This document shows positions 57,479 through 64,000 of a stretch of 64,000 nt of DNA, piece after piece (within the stretch, counting starts at the first letter, position 1; every line of letters starts with the position of its first letter). Source of the DNA: Crambe crambe (lineage: Eukaryota; Porifera; Demospongiae; Poecilosclerida; Crambeidae); assembly GCA_963924555.1 (NCBI GenBank), contig OZ004593.1:4088480-4152479 (forward strand), read 5' to 3'. Under the pieces are notes generated by a model. It did not search any database. It was not told the DNA's origin and was given only the letters and a program-made list of their open reading frames with translations. The position numbers were made by a program, and so were the translations under genes.

Positions 57479-60400
57479 ATGGATCAGGAAAAGCCAACAT
57501 TTCCGCTTGCTCGATACCACTACCGTAGTGACCTTACATTCTATTATGCGTATGGCAATACACCACCACATGATCTTCTTGAGAATTGTGCAGGTGAAAG
57601 AGACCCAATGGTGCTAGTATTAGGCAGTGGAGATATCCGTTCTTGTTTCTATTCGCTTTGGAAGAACTTCAATACTTTGATTAGTAATGATTCAAAAAAA
57701 TTTCACAGTATTGAAATAGTCGTGAATGACATCAGTGCTGCTGTTCTTGCTCGAAATATCCTCTTTCTTCACCTGTGCCTTCAAATGCCTGAAGGTGAGG
57801 AAGCTATGAAGAAGTGGCTGAGCAGTGTATGGGCTATTTGGTACTGTCACGAGTTGTATCCCGAACACTGCAAAGTCCTTGACGATTCCTTACGTATTTT
57901 GTGTAAGCATTCTGTCTCATGGGAAAGTAAAGATAACCCTTTATATCCAATGATCAAATTTAGCTCTCTCTCCACTCAAAAAGAAATAGCCAAAGTTTGG
58001 AAGATGTGGCTTGATCACAAAGTTGGTGTAAAAAGTGTCGAAGAAATGCATTCTTCACGTCGGGTACTGCAGTTCAGTCAGTGTGGAAATGATACCTATT
58101 ATTCTGAAAATGCTTTGAAATTTATCAACTTAAGTACCAGAATGCCAGGTGAGTATGAGATCAAGACCAGTAAACATGATATGATGATGTCTGAAATAGC
58201 ATCATATGGAAACACAGGTAATATGTATGCTGAGAATGTACTGGGGACGAATCTACCCAATACATCAACTTGCATTAACTATACCTTTTACGAGAGAGAG
58301 GATGGAAGTATACTCTCTACTATCGATCTCTACCTTTCAGTTGCTATTACCACACTGCCGAGTTTTCAAATGAGTCACTATCTTCCATGGAATCCATGGC
58401 ATCTGCCACTATGCCAGTTGGAAATGAACATTTCAACACTCAACCATTTTTAGCCAACAGTGTTCAGCAATTATGCTTGTGGTTTCAAGCCACTAAAAGA
58501 ATGCTGATCTCTTCATTTGGGTCCGAAATATCCTTCACATTCGATTGCTCTCATGCTATAATGTTTTGCTCCAAGTTGGAAGAGAGTGGTTCTCAATTTG
58601 ACGTAATCTACACATCAAATCTGATAGATCAGTTGGGGCCCCCCAATTTGGTGTTGTCTGCTGCTCCTCTATTGAAGCCTAACGGTCATCTATTCACAAC
58701 GACACTTCTGTATAACTCTTTCTTCACTTCAGTGGAGCAATTATTAAACTCCAGCTTTGGATTTGATTGTGAGCTCTTGCCAGTTGTTCTTGGAATTCGC
58801 TGCATAAATCACGAGGGTGATGATTATGTTAGTCCAGTAATGATCCAACCATGCTCGTTGACCTTAGGTGACATGACTTACGTAATGCATTCAGAGAAGT
58901 TGCTGATATGGAAGAGAGTAGATTCTCTACCACTAGTGATTCCCTTTGGTGATGTCTTACCAAATATATTTTCGAAAGCTCTTCTGAATGCCATGGAAAC
59001 ATCAGCATATCCTTTACTTAGAAAGCCACCAGGGGTTCAAATGTTGAGTCATCTCTGTGTTGAAACAGCAGTTAAAATCATGCAGGTCTTCATCTCTAAC
59101 ACATCTGCCAATTTCACTCCTCGATTCTGGAGTCCCCTTAGCTTGTCAGTGCAGAAGTCCGTAAAGTCTTATCTCAGTAGCATCCAGACACAGCTCTTTC
59201 TCCATGGCATACACATGCATTTGACTGTCACTGATGAAACCTGTCCATTTTGCCAAAATGTATCTGTGACTGACTTTATCGGATCATTCTCAATCACAGT
59301 ACCTTCTTCTCAGTCACTTCCTCAGTCACCTCGATTTACAGCATTTATTCATAAAGAGGAAATTGATAGTGCACAACACCTGTGTAATATTGCTGAAGAT
59401 GGCAAAAATATCCACATGTTCGATTGTGTATCTTCACCTGCTAATGACAATGATGGTATTTCAATATGTTTTCATGCTCCACGAGATTTAATGAAGGAAG
59501 ACTACAAGGTAACATTGATCTCTTTCCATTTTTCTGGTTACTCAAGTGTTAATCCTAATAATATATGCAATACCCAAATGCTGAAAGACCTTGAAGTCAC
59601 ATCAAGCATGTTCAGATTTTCCCAAGTTAGTATTCCGTGTCTCCCACCTGTGTTTGAGTCATTTGGTGAGATTACCTCATTTCTCTGTGATGGAAACGTC
59701 ACTAATTTGGAAGTCAGCCTTTACGATTCGGTTGTAAGTGCATTAGCTGTTAATAGATTACAACCAAAAAGGATTTCCTCGAGTGAAATCCAGCTTAAAT
59801 GTGACACACATGTATCTACCATAAAACTACCTCATCCCACAGAGTACAACCAAATCAGCATTAACATCTCAAAGAAGACTAAGAAGCTGTCAATGAAGTG
59901 TCCTCGCTCAGTCCAACTATTTGATGAAGAAAAGCCAATCTTCAATGTGGATTTGAATAATGAAATGTCACTATTACCACGCACCATCAGTAAAAAAGCT
60001 ATGGCTTATTTTTATTCCCAACAGTACACTATGGATGATTGCCGAAAAATGAAGTGTACCAAAAGAACCCCTTTGCTCATTTCTCCTATATCAAATGTGA
60101 AACGGTCATTTTCTTGCCTCTTTGGATACAAAGATGTTCAGTTTTTTTATTTTATTTGTCCTGAAAGTGACACTTATGCACTAGTAGTGATAAACAATCG
60201 ATTATTTGACTATGAAAAAAAGTCTCCTGTGCTTGATCTAGCTTTCTACTTTCAGGATGAGTTGTTTGATGTTGTTAAACCTGTTTGGGATATGATTCGA
60301 CCTGATAATTTCCAGAATATTCATGTTAGTAATAAAGATGAGTTTGAGTCACTGAAGAAAGTATTATGCCATTTTGTAAACCGAACTCTCAGTAAAGGTA

Positions 60401-63400
60401 CTAGCTCGAATCTTTTGGCAAAACATGGAATTGAAAAATACTTCACTCGTGCTGTTATATATCCTTTGTATAACGATCAGGATCATCCTAACGATAAGGA
60501 AGGTAATGGTAAGCCAAAAAGTTCTCCATTTCGACCATTTCCTCTGGCTAGGTACTGGTATGGTGGTGATTACAGATTTTACTATGCATATGGTAATACC
60601 CCTGCTGAAGATTTTCTGGAAAATATTACTGCAGTTGAAGAACCATCTATTCTGTCTCTAGGATGTGGAGATATTCGTTCTTGTTTTTTCACTTTATGGA
60701 ATAACTTTGATTGTTCAATCTCCAGTGCTCCAAGGCGATTCAGTGGTGTACACTTTATATTGAATGACAATAATGCTGCAGTACTTGCAAGAAACATAAT
60801 TTTTTTGCATTTATGTCTTCAACTTCCAGAAAATGTACCTGAGAGAAAGCAGTGGCTCAGTGCAATGTGGGCAATATGGTACTGTCATGAGTTGTATCCT
60901 GATCACCAGAGAATCCTCCAGAATTCATTGAAGTTTCTACTAAAATATTCTGAGTCTCTTGATTCATGGATGAGAACAGATAATCATCTTCAGGACTTAA
61001 TAGGGTTTACTTCTTCAAATACGCTCACTCAAATATCTCAGGTATGGAAAATGTGGTTTGAACGAAGTGTAGTTGTTATGTCAGTAAATCAAATGCAAAT
61101 TGCTCGCAATAAAGAACTGAAGAATCGTGGTATGTTGAATGATCTTGAAAGATACTCGTCTCTCTATGTTTTGCAAAAAACATACATTATTGGTGATTCT
61201 GATGATATTAAAGCAAAAAAAGACAAGAATCATAAGGCAGAAGCATCAGCTTATATTTTATCTGGAAATAGTTATGCTGAAACTGTGTTGAAAAAAAATT
61301 TAGAGAGCAAATCAACTTGTGTGAATCTCACTTTATATGAAATGAAAGATGGTACATATACACTGCATTATGGGTCAATGCCTTTCGATGGTTATCACCA
61401 TACAGTTGAATTCTCTTCTTATGCAATGAAATCAATTGGTATAGCAAAGGCGGTACGTAAAACCATGATGGTTCCTGATGAGAGCTTCAAATCTCATCCT
61501 TTCTTAGCTAATAGTGTCCAGCAGTTCACAATGTGGGTACAATCAGCTAATAAAATTCTCAAAGATGGAAAGAACCATTTTTCCTTTAAATTCAATAGTC
61601 TACATGCTTTATCATTCTGTCAAGAGCTGCTGCTAAAAGTAGGTTCTTCAGAGTCCAATAAATTTGATCTAATTCATACATCAAATTTAATGGACCATTT
61701 GACACCACCGAATATTATTTTGTCCTCTATTCCACTAATGAAATCCACTGGCTTGCTTTTCACCTCAACATTATTATACAAGTCATTTTCAGACACAATT
61801 GAAGACTATCTTGAGAAATGTTTTGGATTCGACTGCAAGTTGCTACCTGTGATATTAGGAATTCGCTGCATTAATCATGAAGGTGTCGGTTATGCCAGTC
61901 CAGTTATGATCAAACCTACCCCTATAGGCATTGGTCATATGAAACAAGAAATAATGGAAGAGGGAGTACTTATATGGGAAAGAGTATTGGCACAACCACT
62001 TGTGTATTCTCGGCTACCTCAGATGAAAACTGGTAATATCACAGAAGCATTACTTAATACTGTCAAGGTAACTGCCTTTTCCCTTATAACAAGAACCAAA
62101 GGTTTTATGGTTTTGAATCATATATGTACTGAAACAGCCATACTTATATTGCAGTTAGTTTTATCACAGGCAGGTGGCTCTATTAACTATGAATTTTGGA
62201 ATCATTTGACATTTGAGCTTGTGAATTCAGCCAAACCATTTCTCGCTGGGTTACAGACACAAGCACTCTTGCATAACCTTCATATCCATCTAGTAGTCAC
62301 TGAAGACAATTGTCCAATTTGCAAGAATGCTTCTATAGAAGAGACCATAGGGTCCTTTAGTGTTGAATTGTCATTACCAATGCCTTATAAGACGCCACAT
62401 TTTATGGCTCTTATTCATAAATTCTCGACTTCTGATGCACAATATTTGTACAATGAAGCCAATTCTGGTAAAGATGTCCACATTATTGACTGCATAGATG
62501 GCATAAGGGAGGGTGACTTATTGAAACTAACCTTTTTTGCTCCAGTAAAATTCGCCTCACAAAATTATAATGTCACAATTGTTCTATCACAGATCAGAAG
62601 TGTAATGCCTTTTTCCTTAAAAGAACAAAATGTGATCATAACTGCTCTACCTACTATGAGTCTCAAAAGTGTTCATATCCATTTCGTCAAGTATGATTTT
62701 TTTCCATGCATGAAACTGTATCACTATAGTTTGGAGAATGATCCCTTTGGTGTCTTAGCATTTAATGATTATGATGGAGATAACGTGAGAACAGAAATTG
62801 TTCTTTCTGATTCCACAATGGATGCTGTTGCTGTTCAAAAGTTGATCACAAACAAAATATCTGATCAGGAAATTGCATTATCATGTGGTTCTGTTTGTAG
62901 CTACCACTTGAAATTCTTGCACCCAATTGATTACAGTGAAGTTAAAGTAGAGTTATCTAAAAAGCAGCAAAAGATTAAAATATTTTGCCGTCGTTCAAGT
63001 CATCAATTTGAAAAAGAAAAGGTGATTTGCAGTACAAGTCCAGATCACAAACTATCTCTTCCACCACAAAAGGTTAGCATCACTACTATGAAAGTCTTTA
63101 ACTTCCTGCAATTTACTGCTGAAGAGCGCCTGCTACGTTCTTGCAGTGATGATTATAGATCCAAAGCACCTTTGCTAATTGTGAAGGAGATACTGATGAC
63201 TCTTTTTAGCAAAGAGGTATCCTTTTTCCAATTAGTTGCTCCAAGTGAAATGGTGTATGGAGTTGTGGTGATCAATAATATTGTATTCGATTATCAGAAA
63301 AGGGCACCAGCATTAGATCTTGCATTTTGTTTTCTTAACGAATCGAATGAAAATAAAATGGCATTTGCATGGAGTTTTATATTGATGAATAGTGTTGGAA

Positions 63401-63993
63401 ATGACATAACTATTAATGATGGAGAATATCATCTATTGAAGAAAGTCTTCTTATATTTTGCTGCAAGAACAAATGGAAGTTGTCAAACAGCAGGCAGTAA
63501 TAGTCGGCTGAACATACTCTGTGAGCATAAAATTGATAAATACTTCACTCGTGCAGTGGTATATTTTCTTCTTTACGATCCTGATCAAGCAGCTATCAAT
63601 CTAGTAAATCAATGCAGAAACTTTCCTGATATTCCCAAAACTGTTGAGATTCCTAGAATGGAGTGTGCTGACCTCAACAAGTGTGCCTTTTGTGATAAAT
63701 ATTGTGCTAGCACTAAGAAGTGCTCCTCTTGTAAGAAAGTCCAATATTGTAGCAAAGAATGTCAATCTAAGCATTGGCCACAACATAAACAGAAATGCAA
63801 AACTTTGGGGTGTAAAGTTCCTCCTGCTGCCATGACATCCTCCCAGGATACACACACCACTATGGAAGTTTGTTTTAGTTGTGGGCTCACTTCAGCAAGG
63901 CTTTTGAAGTGTAGAAGATGTGGAATTGCCAAGTATTGTGGAAAAGAGTGTCAAAAGAAACATTGGAAAACACATAAATTGAATTGTAAATAG
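57479..63993 (+). CDS. Giant two-module DUF4470/MYND zinc-finger protein, frameshifted
   Basis: About 2,171 codons without introns. The start is taken at 57479, just after an acceptor-like TATAG, with an in-frame ATG at 57440 as alternative. Module 1 (residues 1 to about 1000) and module 2 (about 1019-2045) are paralogous repeats. Each begins PLARYxYxxDxxFYYAYGNTP, then a methyltransferase-like glycine motif (VLVLGSGDIRSCF; LSLGCGDIRSCFF), NDxxAAVLARNIxFLHLCLQ, AxWAIWYCHELYP, HPFLANSVQQ or QPFLANSVQQ, LLPVxLGIRCINHEG and an end IxKYFTRAV. The YGNTP/GxGD block matches DUF4470, known from the N-terminus of DNAAF3 and from MYND proteins of fungi and sponges. The C-terminus has two MYND fingers (CAFCDKYCASTKKCSSCKKV onward, and CFSCGLTSARLLKCRRCG onward). 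A one-base deletion near 58306-58310 breaks the frame. Possible roles are protein-protein adaptor or assembly factor; not established. Confidence 0.8.
58303..58312 (+). other. Single-base frameshift site in the DUF4470/MYND gene
   Basis: Upstream, the frame reads TFYEREDGS and then loses similarity. In the next frame the text continues YTLYYRSLPF, then YYHTAEFSNESL, which parallels module 2 (TLYEMKDGT, YTLHYGSMPF, YHHTVEFSSYAM). One base is therefore missing at GATGGAAGTATAC. No splice site or slippery heptamer explains it. Confidence 0.85.
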
Positions 63994-64000
63994 CTAGCGT

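Noticed and set aside
1-64000. tRNA or rRNA genes
   Set aside because: I saw no cloverleaf-like A and B box pairs or rRNA core sequence while reading both strands; a covariance-model scan would be needed to exclude a tRNA fully.

Overview
This is a eukaryotic, AT-rich window from a compact animal genome. The genes have many exons with GT-AG introns, some only about 50 bp long, and short intergenic gaps. The gene set is metazoan: a heterogeneous nuclear ribonucleoprotein H (hnRNP H) homologue, DENND1, SLC44A, WASHC3, MRPL47, CENP-W and ABCC10. Together with a Death-domain gene, tandem cysteine-rich secreted genes and a large DUF4470/MYND gene, it resembles a demosponge such as Amphimedon. That species assignment is inference, not proof. 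I built the spliced models by hand from splice sites, reading phase and recalled family sequences. Every complete multi-exon model sums to a multiple of three.

Layout. 385-2680 (+): hnRNP H/F. 2866-4610 (-): Death-domain/coiled-coil protein. 4866-16300 (+): DENND1. 16646-17723 (-): secreted mannose-6-phosphate receptor homology (MRH) protein. 18454-21468 (+): three tandem secreted somatomedin-B genes, followed by decayed copies to about 22560. 23872-31118 (-): SLC44A choline-transporter-like protein. 31307-32952 (+): C19orf44/DUF4614 homologue. 34704-36445 (-): WASHC3. 36564-38298 (+): MRPL47. 38542-39450 (-): two-Ig-domain secreted protein. 40789-41835 (-): MATH/BTB protein. 43022-43841 (-): CENP-W-like histone-fold protein of 76 residues. 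44025-55949 (+): ABCC10 in 30 exons, with an intronless HEPN gene and a decayed copy nested antisense in intron 6. 57479-63993 (+): an essentially intronless gene of about 2,170 codons with two DUF4470/methyltransferase-like modules and two MYND fingers, broken by one single-base frameshift.

Four divergent pairs start within 118-255 bp of each other (Death-domain gene/DENND1, SLC44A/C19orf44, WASHC3/MRPL47, CENP-W/ABCC10), so shared bidirectional promoters are likely. The neighbours do not form a pathway, although DENND1 and WASHC3 both act in endosomal traffic.

Mobile and repeat content sits in introns and gaps. It includes a hAT-like MITE with a perfect 8-bp target duplication, a terminal-inverted-repeat (TIR) element with a transposase-like remnant, CAGGGTTT-ended MITEs, an 86-bp perfect tandem duplication, long poly-C runs and microsatellites. 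The observations most worth following are the mosaic somatomedin-B array, the nested HEPN gene with an in-frame TGA, the duplicated DUF4470-MYND protein with its frameshift, and the Death-domain protein with a glycine-rich hydrophobic segment inside its coiled coil.
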